From an uncultured Verrucomicrobiota bacterium (lineage in GTDB: Bacteria > Verrucomicrobiota > Verrucomicrobiia > Opitutales > Seribacteraceae): a stretch of 33,597 nt of DNA. Every line of letters starts with the position of its first letter. Within the stretch, counting starts at the first letter, position 1. Both the position numbers and the translations under genes were made by a program. Positions 25,986 to 33,597 of the stretch are shown piece after piece. A model generated the notes under the pieces. That model was not told the origin of the DNA and searched no databases. It saw nothing but the letters and a program-made list of their open reading frames with translations. Location of the stretch: NCBI GenBank assembly GCA_902580225.1, contig CACHJU010000024.1:1-33597 (forward strand), written 5' to 3'.

Positions 25986-27437
25986 ATGCGATTCATCACT
26001 GTCCTCCTCTTCCTGCTTTTACCAATGCTTTCAGCTCTTGCGGTCAGCCTTCCACCGGTGATCGGGGATCATATGGTTCTTCAACGCGATATGCCTGTAC
26101 CCATTTGGGGATGGGGAGAAAAAGGGGAGAAAGTAACCGTCTCCTTTGCCGGACAATCTAAGTCTACCACTGTGGGCAAAGACGGGAAATGGATGGTCAA
26201 ACTCTACAAACTCAAGGCAAATGCCAAACCTTCCACTCTCTCCATAAAGGGAAAGAACGAGATTACATTAAAAAATATATTGGTGGGGGAAGTCTGGATT
26301 TGTTCCGGCCAGTCCAATATGGAATGGAAAGTCGCACAATGCGCTAACCCCAAGGAGGAAATTGCCGCCGCCAATCACCCCAATATCCGCCTGTTCGATG
26401 TTCCCGGGCATACCGTTCACCCACTTCCCCAAGATCAGGGAAAAGGGGAATGGAAAGTCTGCACCCCATCCACCATTTCGGGTTTCAGTGCTGCCGGATA
26501 TTATTTTGGCCGACGCCTTCACAAAGAACTTAATATCCCAGTCGGATTGATTGGATCAAACTGGGGAGGCACACGGATTGAACCCTGGACCACCCTCGAC
26601 GGATTCAAGTCCGTCCCCGAACTTTCCGATCAGGCCAAAAGTGTTGCTGGTTACACCGCGGATAAAAAAGTAGGCGGGGCATCACCCTCGGCTATATATC
26701 ATTCCATGGTTCACCCCCTCACTCCTTATGCGATGCGCGGAGCGATCTGGTACCAGGGAGAATCCAACGGCGGGGAAGGAATCTCTTACTATCATAAAAA
26801 ACATGCTCTAGTTAAAGGTTGGAGAAAGGCTTTTCAAAATTCAAAACTTGCCTTCTACTGGGTCCAGCTCTGCAATTGGAAAAAACCCGGTACCACCCCA
26901 GGCGGCGGAGACGGATGGGCCAAAATCCGGGAAGCTCAAACTCAGGCTCTTGATCTGCCCCACACTGGCATGGCGGTCATTATCGATCTGGCTGATGCCC
27001 ACAATCCGGGAGATATTCATCCCAAAAACAAACAGGATGTGGGTGCTCGGCTCGCCCAGTGGGCCCTTCATCAGACCTATAACCAAAAAGACCTTGTTCC
27101 ATCAGGCCCCCTTTATTCCGGTCATATAATCAAAGGCAATCAAATCCATGTCTCTTTTAAAAATGTTGGAAAAGGTTTAATTGTTGGAAAAAAAGAAGGA
27201 CTCAACCCGACCAAGCTAATAAAGAACGGTACCCTTAAACACTTCTCTGTCGCTGGAAAGGATAAAAAATGGCATTGGGCAGAAGCAAAAATTGTTGGTG
27301 AACAAGTAGTGCTAAGTTCCAAAGAAGTGAAGACTCCGGTTGCCGCCCGATATGCATTTACTATGAACCCGGCAGATGCCAACCTTTACAACAAGGAAGG
27401 ATTACCCGCCGGACCGTTTCGTACCGATGACTGGTAG
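25986..27437 (+). CDS. Sialate O-acetylesterase-like esterase (SASA domain), copy 2
   Basis: A 483-residue exported esterase. The ATG at 25986 gives a clean signal peptide (MRFITVLLFLLLPMLSALA); an upstream TTG at 25938 would add 16 residues ahead of it and is less likely. The N-terminal beta domain (GDHMVLQRDMPVPIWGW) precedes catalytic S110 in CSGQSNMEW, then GAIWYQGESNGGEG, and the Asp/His pair in DLADAHNPGDIHPKNK. The C-terminal block FTMNPADANLYNKEG and the final FRTDDW closely parallel copy 1 (19257-20951), so the two are paralogues. It is monocistronic by position, converging with the heme A synthase gene 17 bp away. Confidence 0.9.
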   Translation: MRFITVLLFLLLPMLSALAVSLPPVIGDHMVLQRDMPVPIWGWGEKGEKVTVSFAGQSKSTTVGKDGKWMVKLYKLKANAKPSTLSIKGKNEITLKNILVGEVWICSGQSNMEWKVAQCANPKEEIAAANHPNIRLFDVPGHTVHPLPQDQGKGEWKVCTPSTISGFSAAGYYFGRRLHKELNIPVGLIGSNWGGTRIEPWTTLDGFKSVPELSDQAKSVAGYTADKKVGGASPSAIYHSMVHPLTPYAMRGAIWYQGESNGGEGISYYHKKHALVKGWRKAFQNSKLAFYWVQLCNWKKPGTTPGGGDGWAKIREAQTQALDLPHTGMAVIIDLADAHNPGDIHPKNKQDVGARLAQWALHQTYNQKDLVPSGPLYSGHIIKGNQIHVSFKNVGKGLIVGKKEGLNPTKLIKNGTLKHFSVAGKDKKWHWAEAKIVGEQVVLSSKEVKTPVAARYAFTMNPADANLYNKEGLPAGPFRTDDW

Positions 27438-27454
27438 AAATGTGAAATCAGAGG

Positions 27455-28495
27455 TCAACCCGTCCGGAAGGGCCGCAGGGAGTGAATGAATCCGAGCAGG
27501 GCGGCAAATAAAAACAGGGCCACCAATTGATGGATCACTGGAAGAGAAACCTGGTACTCCACGATTAATAAAATCGTGGAAACCCCAAGTAAAAATTGCA
27601 CACTTACCAGTCCGACCACCCATTTCATTCGCCGGGCCTGCAGACGGTTCAGAAGACCGCTTCGATACGATTTCCATCCCAAACCGAGTAAACCAAGAGT
27701 CAGAACCGTTCCCATCCACCGATGGATGAACTGTACGGAAAATTTATCCTCTACAAAATTTTTCCAATAAGGGGTAAGTCCAAATAAACCATCCGGTTTC
27801 CACTCTTCTCCCATCATCGGAAAGGTATTAAATCCATAACCCGCCTTCATTCCGGACACGAAAGCTCCGTAAGCAATCTGGGCACAGAGAAGGAGCAGAA
27901 ATCCAATTGCCCAGGGACGGAACGTAAACGCATTGGTTTCGCTTGGTGCATCCTGTTCATTGTCCAGATCGAGCAGCATCCACCAAGCCAGACCAAAAAC
28001 GGAAAAGGCCAAGCTGAGATGGGCAGCCAACCGGTAGTGGCTCACTTCCGGAATATTCACCAATCCACTCTTCACCATATACCACCCCATCAGGCCCTGA
28101 CTGATTACCAGAATGTTGAGAAATAAACCCTTAACCTTCAACCTGCCATTCAGTTTTCCACGAAATAAAAACCAGAGGAAGGGAACGAGACAGAGCAAGC
28201 CGACAATCCGTCCGAGTATGCGGTGCAGATATTCCCAGAAAAAGATGAATTTAAATTCGTCCATGCTCATTCCTTTGTTCACCTTCTGATATTCAGGTGA
28301 GCCCTTATACATCGCAAACACCTGATCCCAATGGGTCTCGGTGATTGGCGGAAGAATTCCCGCAATCGGCCGCCAGTCCACCATCGACAATCCGGAACCG
28401 GTCAAACGGGTAATCCCGCCCACTACTAAAATAATCACCACGCTCAGACAGACCGAGCGAAGCCAGTATTTTTGGTATTTGGTTGAATTGGACAT
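27455..28495 (-). CDS. ctaA: Heme A synthase (COX15/CtaA)
   Basis: A 346-residue inner-membrane protein with about eight transmembrane helices. It hydroxylates heme O to heme A for aa3-type cytochrome oxidases. Visible signatures are GGITRLTGSGLSMVDWRP, the catalytic E88 and heme-ligand H91 in WEYLHRILGR, SHYRLAAHLSLAF, FIHRWMGT in helix 6 and a final IHQLVALFLF. The full set of four His-containing helices and the GSGLSMVDW loop identify the COX15 type used by many Gram-negatives. No ctaB or cox genes are adjacent. It converges with esterase copy 2 and lies 81 bp downstream of the TIM-barrel gene start region on the same strand. Confidence 0.94.
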   Translation of the reverse strand: MSNSTKYQKYWLRSVCLSVVIILVVGGITRLTGSGLSMVDWRPIAGILPPITETHWDQVFAMYKGSPEYQKVNKGMSMDEFKFIFFWEYLHRILGRIVGLLCLVPFLWFLFRGKLNGRLKVKGLFLNILVISQGLMGWYMVKSGLVNIPEVSHYRLAAHLSLAFSVFGLAWWMLLDLDNEQDAPSETNAFTFRPWAIGFLLLLCAQIAYGAFVSGMKAGYGFNTFPMMGEEWKPDGLFGLTPYWKNFVEDKFSVQFIHRWMGTVLTLGLLGLGWKSYRSGLLNRLQARRMKWVVGLVSVQFLLGVSTILLIVEYQVSLPVIHQLVALFLFAALLGFIHSLRPFRTG

Positions 28496-28576
28496 CGTGA
28501 TTGGAGTTAGAAAAAATGAAAAAATTACTGATATTAATTTATCTATTTCATCCGGGCTCTCAAACTATAATCAGAT

Positions 28577-29485
28577 TTAAACATCACAGACTTCCGCGGC
28601 ATGCCTCAGTGCCAACGCCTTGTCTTCCCATGTCGGAATGAATTCCTGGGCCACATACCCGTCATAATCAGTGTTTAGGATCGCCTTCATAACCCCGGGA
28701 TAATTAATTTCCTGGTTATCATCCAGTTCGCCCCGTCCCGGGTTACCGGCAGTATGATAATGTCCAATCACATCCTTGTACTGTTTAATTCGGCGGATCA
28801 CATCCCCATTCATTACCTGAACATGGTAAACATCAAAAAGTAATTTGAAAGAGCTTGAGCCAATCTTGTTGACCATTTTCACGCAGTGGTCGACATCGTC
28901 CCCAAAGTATCCAGGATGTCCCTTCATCGGATGACTGTCGTCCCGAGAATTTAGATGTTCCAGACATAATGTAACCTTATTTTTTTCTGCTATGGGAAGC
29001 ACTTTTTTCCAACAGGATATACAGTTCTCCTCCGCCTGTTCGTCCTCAATCCCCTCGGCTTTCATACCGGTAAATGTAATCACTCGCTTATACCCGGATG
29101 CGGCACACATTTCAATTGCCTCGGTTAATTTTTGGATACATTCCCTGTGATTGGCGGGATCCACCGGGCCCTTTTTAAACCCATGACTGCTCACTAGAGA
29201 AACATCCAGACCAAGTTCCTTAATCATCGAGTAGTGCTTGGTAGAAATTCCTTCCATCGCCACCAGTCCCACATCCTTGCACAGCTTAGCCAGCTCGGAA
29301 GCGGGCATCGGATTGAAGGTCCAGCCCATGATCGACTGCTTGATCCGTCCATTCCTGATACGGAATTTTGGATCCGCCTGCTCTATCGGAGACTGGGTAA
29401 AACCAGTTTTGGGGGCAGCCAGTAAGGAGCCAGTAATAAGAGTGGGTGCGGCACTTTTAAGAAGGGTTCTTCGATTAGTTTTCAT
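28577..29485 (-). CDS. Exported hydroxypyruvate isomerase-like TIM barrel protein
   Basis: A 302-residue xylose isomerase-like TIM barrel. Putative metal ligands lie in CLEHLN (E176), LLFDVYHVQ (D218), GHYHTAGNPGR (H244, where I recall Gln in E. coli Hyi) and AQEFIP (E281). The DVYHVQ and NPGR..EINY blocks resemble hydroxypyruvate isomerase (Hyi). The N-terminus has a twin-arginine signal (NRRTLLKSAAP, then a hydrophobic run and AAP), which suggests export as a folded metalloprotein. Exported members of this family are common in Planctomycetes and Verrucomicrobia, usually near sugar dehydrogenases and sulfatases. The reaction may be isomerisation of a keto sugar acid; the true substrate is unknown. 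Confidence 0.85.
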   Translation of the reverse strand: MKTNRRTLLKSAAPTLITGSLLAAPKTGFTQSPIEQADPKFRIRNGRIKQSIMGWTFNPMPASELAKLCKDVGLVAMEGISTKHYSMIKELGLDVSLVSSHGFKKGPVDPANHRECIQKLTEAIEMCAASGYKRVITFTGMKAEGIEDEQAEENCISCWKKVLPIAEKNKVTLCLEHLNSRDDSHPMKGHPGYFGDDVDHCVKMVNKIGSSSFKLLFDVYHVQVMNGDVIRRIKQYKDVIGHYHTAGNPGRGELDDNQEINYPGVMKAILNTDYDGYVAQEFIPTWEDKALALRHAAEVCDV

Positions 29486-29761
29486 AATTTTGAGCTAGGT
29501 AATTTTTGCGAATAAAGTTTAATTGAAACTTGTCGAGGTAGCTCCTAATCATCAATAAAATTGCTGCGATGGCAAGTGGATCATCGACTCGGATATTCAT
29601 CAATATGACACTGAAAAGATCAACCCAACACCCGAGGGAGCCTTTTTAAGCTCCATGGCGAGGAGATACATATAGTCTTCTTCTCCAATCCACTGAATTT
29701 CGGATTATCCCTTTTAGAGAGATGGTTGCGGAATCGGTAAATTCCAGTTTTAATAAAATGT
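29486..29761. other. Divergent intergenic region with a small palindrome
   Basis: A 276-bp region separates the exported TIM barrel gene (leftward) and the ADP-ribosylglycohydrolase homologue (rightward). It has an inverted repeat AAGTTT-AATTG-AAACTT at 29515-29531, 30-46 bases upstream of the TIM barrel start, which is a candidate operator. I see no gene or RNA in it. Confidence 0.4.
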
Positions 29762-30745
29762 ATGAATAAAGTTTTGAAAAATCGCTTAAGAGGAATGGTG
29801 CTTGGACAATTTCTTGGGGACGCCGCTTCTCTCGGCGTTCATTGGATATATAACACCAAAGATATCGAGCGCCTGTATCCTGATGGATTGCAAGGCTTTG
29901 AGGTACCCGCAGAGGGCCATTATCATGCCGGAAAGCTCGCTGGTGATCTGACCCACTACGGCGATGCAGCATCGGTTCTGCTTGAGGCACTCACCGAGGA
30001 GACCACTTTTAATGTGGCTACATTTGGTAGAGCCTTCGTCGAAAAAATGGATCCCGGCAAGGGATACTCAGGCTACTTTGATTCAGCGACCCGTGGGACA
30101 CTCGAAAACTACCGGAATCATCTAGAAGTATCAAAAATGCCTTACAGTTTTCAGGAGGGAGCTGATGATGATCAATTGGCCACAATTTCTGTCCTTGCGG
30201 TTCTTATCGCTTTTTATGTAGCACATAACAACGGCTTACCGGAAGATCGTACAAACCTGCTTGAGCAGGTGAAAACACTCACCCATGTCCGCCAAAATAA
30301 CAAGCGTGCAGTAGCCTATTGTCAGGCCCACACGCGTTTACTTCTGGAGCTACTCGCTGGGCGCGATATCCACAGTGCTTTTCATCATGTCGAGGAGCAA
30401 CTCAATACCGATGAGAAGTTAGATCGGGAAGTACGCCGAAAATTCAGGGAAGCCTTTCAACTCAAACACAAAGACACTGTAGAGGCGACCGATTTTCTCG
30501 GCCAAAGTTGCCCCCTAATCTGCAGCTTTCCCTCAGCCGTGCAGGCAACTGCAAAACACAATGAAGATTTTGAAATGGCAATCATTGAAAGCGCCAAAGC
30601 AGGAGGAGACAGTGCCGGACGCGCCGCTATGATTGGCAGTTGGATAGGTGCCCGAATTGGTGCGGATAAATTACCCAAAGAATGGATCAAGAAGCTCAAT
30701 CGGTCTTCGAAAATTTATAGTGTTTTAGAAAATTGGGGACTTTAA
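29762..30745 (+). CDS. ADP-ribosylglycohydrolase-fold protein, J1-crystallin-like
   Basis: A 327-residue, all-helical cytoplasmic protein. The N-terminal block GMVLGQFLGDAASLGVHWIYN and the GDLTHYGDAAS block (about 61-71) resemble the ADP-ribosylglycohydrolase branch that includes J1 crystallins. The late motif is GGDSAGRAAMIGSWIGAR. Canonical enzymes instead have TDDT near the N-terminus and a DTD motif near the C-terminus as magnesium ligands, and these are not visible here. So removal of ADP-ribose from arginine or DNA cannot be assumed. It is monocistronic by position. The ATG at 29762 has no strong ribosome binding site, but a shorter start would cut into the first conserved helix. Confidence 0.8.
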   Translation: MNKVLKNRLRGMVLGQFLGDAASLGVHWIYNTKDIERLYPDGLQGFEVPAEGHYHAGKLAGDLTHYGDAASVLLEALTEETTFNVATFGRAFVEKMDPGKGYSGYFDSATRGTLENYRNHLEVSKMPYSFQEGADDDQLATISVLAVLIAFYVAHNNGLPEDRTNLLEQVKTLTHVRQNNKRAVAYCQAHTRLLLELLAGRDIHSAFHHVEEQLNTDEKLDREVRRKFREAFQLKHKDTVEATDFLGQSCPLICSFPSAVQATAKHNEDFEMAIIESAKAGGDSAGRAAMIGSWIGARIGADKLPKEWIKKLNRSSKIYSVLENWGL

Positions 30746-30824
30746 ATCTACACCTTCTACGATCAAGACAGGATCAACTCGGGAATGCTTTTTCCCCGAA
30801 AATAAGATGAAAAGAAAAAACAAT

Positions 30825-32966
30825 TTAAAACTCCGCTTCCGTCCATGGGGTAACCCGGGCAGACTCACTTTTACGGTATGCCGAGATATCAGTGGCGGAT
30901 ATCAAGCCTGACCGGTTTCCCCAGGCATTACGGACATAAGTCAGAATTGATGCAAGTTGATCGTCTTTCATGAAGCCATGTGCAGGCATTACAGAAGGAA
31001 TCCCTTTCAACTCTTTGCCATTCACTTTAATTGGACCCATGAGACCATGGACAGCCACACCGATTAACCGATTGGCATCTCCGGTCACCCAATCACTTTT
31101 AGCCAGCGTGGGAGCCATATTGGGCAGGCCTTTTCCGTCCGCCTGATGACAGGCTCCACAACTAACAGAATACTGTTCCCGACCTTTTCGGTAAAGCGAG
31201 AGCAAAGATTTGTCTTTCTTTAACCAATCTGCTTCTTTATCCTTGTAAGTAGTAATCGCACGGGACGGATAGCCCGATTGGCTGACTATTCCAGCATAGG
31301 ATGCAAGAAAGGAGGAAACTTTTTTCCGACCGCTAATTTTTTCGGCCAATTCTTTAAATTCATCGGGAAAGAAATCGGCCACTCCTTTACTCTCCCCAGC
31401 CAATCTTAAACCGGTCATGCTGACAAACCAATGTTCGTCCTCAATTGCACTCCGGATATTTTCTTCTTTCAATTGACCAAGTCCGACTAAGGTCCACATT
31501 GCATGAACCCGTGCATGAGGCTTGGCTTTTTTATTTTCAGCAAGATTTTCCACATCCGTAACCAAATCCTGGCGGTCTCCTTCCACGATCCGTTTCTGGG
31601 AGCGTAAACGCCACCATAAATATGGGTGGGACAAACCGGATACCAAATCAGCTGGGGGAGGCACCGGTTTGTGGTTTTCGGGAACAATCCGATAAATCCG
31701 GCCTAGTCCAATGTGTTTGTCCAGCTCCCTTTCCGCAGACTGGTGCCTTAAATAGGTGGTTAAAAAGCGTTTATGCTGAATGACCCCGCGATGAAAATCG
31801 GCAATGTAGAGACATCCGTCTGGTCCCATGGACGCATTGACCGGGCGGAAGCGTTCATCGGTACTGGCGAGGAATTCACGTTCCTTCCAAACCAGATCAG
31901 TATAAAGTTGATGATTGTATTGATCGGAATATGGAAAGGGTTCCTCAGGCAGGAATGCCCCAATGGTATTGGTTCCAGGGGACATCGAAAAAATCGCCCC
32001 TTCCCACTCCTCACCATATGCCCCGTGACTATGCACCGCCAATCCGCTGATCGAAGTGACACTGGCTACTCGGCCATCCTCCAAAATTCGCCCCGGACGA
32101 TAATTCCGGTTGAGTGCGGTGTTGGGACGGATTGCATATACACGGTTGGTTGGAGCTTTAACTGAGTCTCCCTTCAAAGGCCATTGTCGATCATACATCG
32201 CCCAGTCCGTCTCAAACCACTGTCCGTTGTGGTTAAAAAATAGGCGGCCGTAGGCATCAGACCCCATGCCCCATTGCCCCCGGGCTTTGGCGGGCATTTC
32301 AATCAAATTCCCCCTACGCCAAGCAAGTTTGCGGGAAGATTTTGAATTGTACATCCAGTTATCAAGGGTAAAGTGTAGGCCATTTTCTGCATGTTCAATA
32401 TTATCCGTTGCGGAGGTGGCAAAATCGAAAAGTTTTTTCCGTTCATCGCAGCGTAAGTCTCCATCCTTATCCTGACAGAACCAGAGCCCACCTGTTTCCA
32501 CCACTAATATACCCCCCTCGACAAAGGCAAGACTTCGCACATTGAGCATATCTTCCAGAAAGGGAGTTGCCTTGTCCATAACTCCGTCCCGGTCAGTGTC
32601 TTCCAGAACCATTACCCGACTCATCCGCCTGTCCTCCCCGGTACCGTCTAGATCCATCATGTATGTGCGCAATTCCCCCACCCACATTCTTCCCTCGTCG
32701 TCCCAGTCTATAAATACGGGATCTTTAACCATGGGTTCGTGGGCCACCAGTTCGATCTTAAATCCGGGTGCCAGTTTGAACTGGGCAAGGGATTCCTTAG
32801 GAGTAAAAAGGGGTACAGGATTGGGAGACCATTTCTTCCAATTTAACGAGGAAAGAAGGTCTTTTTGTTTCTCCTTACTGTCACCCTGCTGACCAAAAAC
32901 CGCTACCTGCAAGTAAGCGAACAGGAAAAAAAAGAAAACTAAGCTAAAACGGCACACAAACTTCAT
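30825..32966 (-). CDS. PVC-type membrane-bound dehydrogenase-like beta-propeller with C-terminal cytochrome c
   Basis: A 713-residue exported redox protein. A signal peptide covers about 1-25. An N-terminal propeller (PGFKIELVAHEPMVKDPV, DWDDEGRMWVGELRTYM, GPDGCLYIADFHRGV) matches the putative membrane-bound dehydrogenase domain common in Planctomycetes and Verrucomicrobia. A helical repeat segment (about 450-560) follows, then a cytochrome c domain with heme motif C603-G-A-C-H607 and a Met ligand around M660 (SVMPAHGF). Such proteins probably oxidise sugars or alcohols in the periplasm and pass electrons to heme c. It is shorter than many relatives (roughly 900-1100 residues) because its HEAT-repeat part is small. 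It may feed the aa3-type oxidase chain implied by ctaA. Confidence 0.88.
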   Translation of the reverse strand: MKFVCRFSLVFFFFLFAYLQVAVFGQQGDSKEKQKDLLSSLNWKKWSPNPVPLFTPKESLAQFKLAPGFKIELVAHEPMVKDPVFIDWDDEGRMWVGELRTYMMDLDGTGEDRRMSRVMVLEDTDRDGVMDKATPFLEDMLNVRSLAFVEGGILVVETGGLWFCQDKDGDLRCDERKKLFDFATSATDNIEHAENGLHFTLDNWMYNSKSSRKLAWRRGNLIEMPAKARGQWGMGSDAYGRLFFNHNGQWFETDWAMYDRQWPLKGDSVKAPTNRVYAIRPNTALNRNYRPGRILEDGRVASVTSISGLAVHSHGAYGEEWEGAIFSMSPGTNTIGAFLPEEPFPYSDQYNHQLYTDLVWKEREFLASTDERFRPVNASMGPDGCLYIADFHRGVIQHKRFLTTYLRHQSAERELDKHIGLGRIYRIVPENHKPVPPPADLVSGLSHPYLWWRLRSQKRIVEGDRQDLVTDVENLAENKKAKPHARVHAMWTLVGLGQLKEENIRSAIEDEHWFVSMTGLRLAGESKGVADFFPDEFKELAEKISGRKKVSSFLASYAGIVSQSGYPSRAITTYKDKEADWLKKDKSLLSLYRKGREQYSVSCGACHQADGKGLPNMAPTLAKSDWVTGDANRLIGVAVHGLMGPIKVNGKELKGIPSVMPAHGFMKDDQLASILTYVRNAWGNRSGLISATDISAYRKSESARVTPWTEAEF

Positions 32967-33074
32967 AGTAGGGCATTTGGCAGATGAAACAAACTAATAC
33001 TGGGTATTTTTACGCTAATAATCGATAACGCGGTGTAAAGGGAATTACAATGAACATTTGAGAATGCCATCCGA

Positions 33075-33597
33075 TCAGGAATCTTTTTTCACCATCCAAA
33101 GTAAAGGATGACGCAGGGGAAGGTTGCGCAGAACTTCATAGGTTTTTGGATCAGGTTCCAGTTTTTTCCAAATTTCCAAATATGCATTTTGATTCATTCT
33201 TATTCCGGAAAATAAGAGACTGGGGTGACGTACCGGCCATTCCTTCCAGTACATCACATCGGGTTCATAGGGCCATGTTTCTTTATTCACGATGTAAGGG
33301 AAAATAAATTCCATTCCGCTTTTCATTCCGCGACCGTTGGGAGTGACAAATTGCCAGAGGTCCTCATCCTTGTTGGAAACGATCTGCGCAACTCCGGCCA
33401 TAGCATCAATCATGAAGAGAGAATACCCGTAGGGTTTGGTTCGCTTTAATTCGGCGGGAAACCCTCCATTCTCATCCATCATTTCGGTGAGGTATAAAGA
33501 TTTAAACTGAGTACGCACCCAGTCGAGAATTTCCTTATTTCCAGTTAGATCAGCAAAAGCAGCGGCCTGTAATGACCAGCAAACCCCATGGTTATTA
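33075..33597 (-). CDS. Alginate lyase-like protein, C-terminal part (5' end beyond the window)
   Basis: The frame is open to the right edge, so only the last 173 residues are seen; the GTG at 33518 is internal. The visible part begins NNHGVCWSLQAAAFADLTGN, which matches the conserved NNHG block of alginate lyase family proteins (PF05426-like alpha/alpha toroid) that carries an active-site His. It continues with an EMMDENGGFPAELKRTKPYGYS block carrying a likely active-site Tyr, as in family members. Such enzymes cleave uronate-containing polysaccharides by beta-elimination. Localisation cannot be judged because the N-terminus is missing. It lies 108 bp upstream of the cytochrome gene on the same strand, so co-transcription is possible. 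Confidence 0.75.
   Translation of the reverse strand, partial: NNHGVCWSLQAAAFADLTGNKEILDWVRTQFKSLYLTEMMDENGGFPAELKRTKPYGYSLFMIDAMAGVAQIVSNKDEDLWQFVTPNGRGMKSGMEFIFPYIVNKETWPYEPDVMYWKEWPVRHPSLLFSGIRMNQNAYLEIWKKLEPDPKTYEVLRNLPLRHPLLWMVKKDS

Noticed and set aside
29646-29990. Minus-strand open frame of 114 codons upstream of and into the ADP-ribosylglycohydrolase homologue
   Set aside because: It overlaps the well-supported plus-strand gene, has a composition typical of an antisense shadow, and matches no family I know.
30779-30802. TCGGG/CCCGA hairpin between the convergent ADP-ribosylglycohydrolase and cytochrome genes
   Set aside because: Only 5 bp with an 11-base loop and no U-tract on either strand, so it is not called a terminator.

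Overview
The window looks like a chromosomal segment of a marine-type bacterium of the Verrucomicrobiota/PVC group, probably class Opitutae; this assignment is inferred from gene content, not from a marker gene. Supporting it are four Sec-exported S1 sulfatases, three SASA-type (sialate O-acetylesterase-like) esterases, a membrane-bound-dehydrogenase/cytochrome c fusion of the kind common in Planctomycetes and Verrucomicrobia, an exported hydroxypyruvate-isomerase-like protein, and a Trp/Tyr-rich C-terminal domain I associate with verrucomicrobial surface proteins. The DNA is moderately AT-rich by eye. I saw no tRNA, rRNA, CRISPR array, transposase or integrase.

Left part (1-3826, + strand): the 3' end of a surface protein with a Tyr/Ser/Pro/Gly heptad repeat, an O-antigen-ligase-like membrane protein (Wzy_C type), and an omega-amidase-type nitrilase that starts inside the ligase stop codon. 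Next (3852-10465, - strand) is a three-gene SMC/condensin operon, jetA-jetB-jetC (also called mksF-mksE-mksB), with overlapping gene ends, followed 20 bp later by a YghZ-type aldo/keto reductase. The JetD/MksG nuclease that normally completes Wadjet plasmid-defence systems is not beside it. From 10624 to 14470 come a beta-propeller lipoprotein, a divergent Sir2-family deacylase and the ABC-F ATPase Uup.

Middle (14541-25511, - strand): a long, tightly packed run read from high to low coordinates. It contains sulfatase D, a broken SIMPL (DUF541) gene, sulfatase C, an SGNH esterase, a sialate O-acetylesterase, sulfatase B, a bacterial PolX DNA polymerase and sulfatase A. PolX overlaps the start of sulfatase A by 14 bp, so a DNA repair enzyme sits inside a polysaccharide desulfation/deacetylation operon. 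Two of the four sulfatases carry Cys-x-Pro-Cys-Arg instead of the usual Cys-x-Pro-Ser-Arg at the formylglycine site. No glycoside hydrolase, SusC/SusD pair or formylglycine-generating enzyme is visible, so the cluster encodes tailoring enzymes for a sulfated, acetylated glycan while the backbone-cutting and uptake functions lie elsewhere.

Right part (25986-33597): a second sialate O-acetylesterase (+), heme A synthase (-), an exported hydroxypyruvate-isomerase-like TIM barrel (-), a J1-crystallin-like ADP-ribosylglycohydrolase homologue (+), a cytochrome c/dehydrogenase protein (-), and the C-terminal part of an alginate-lyase-like protein running off the right edge (-). Overall the segment combines extracellular polysaccharide processing with housekeeping genes and one orphan SMC complex.
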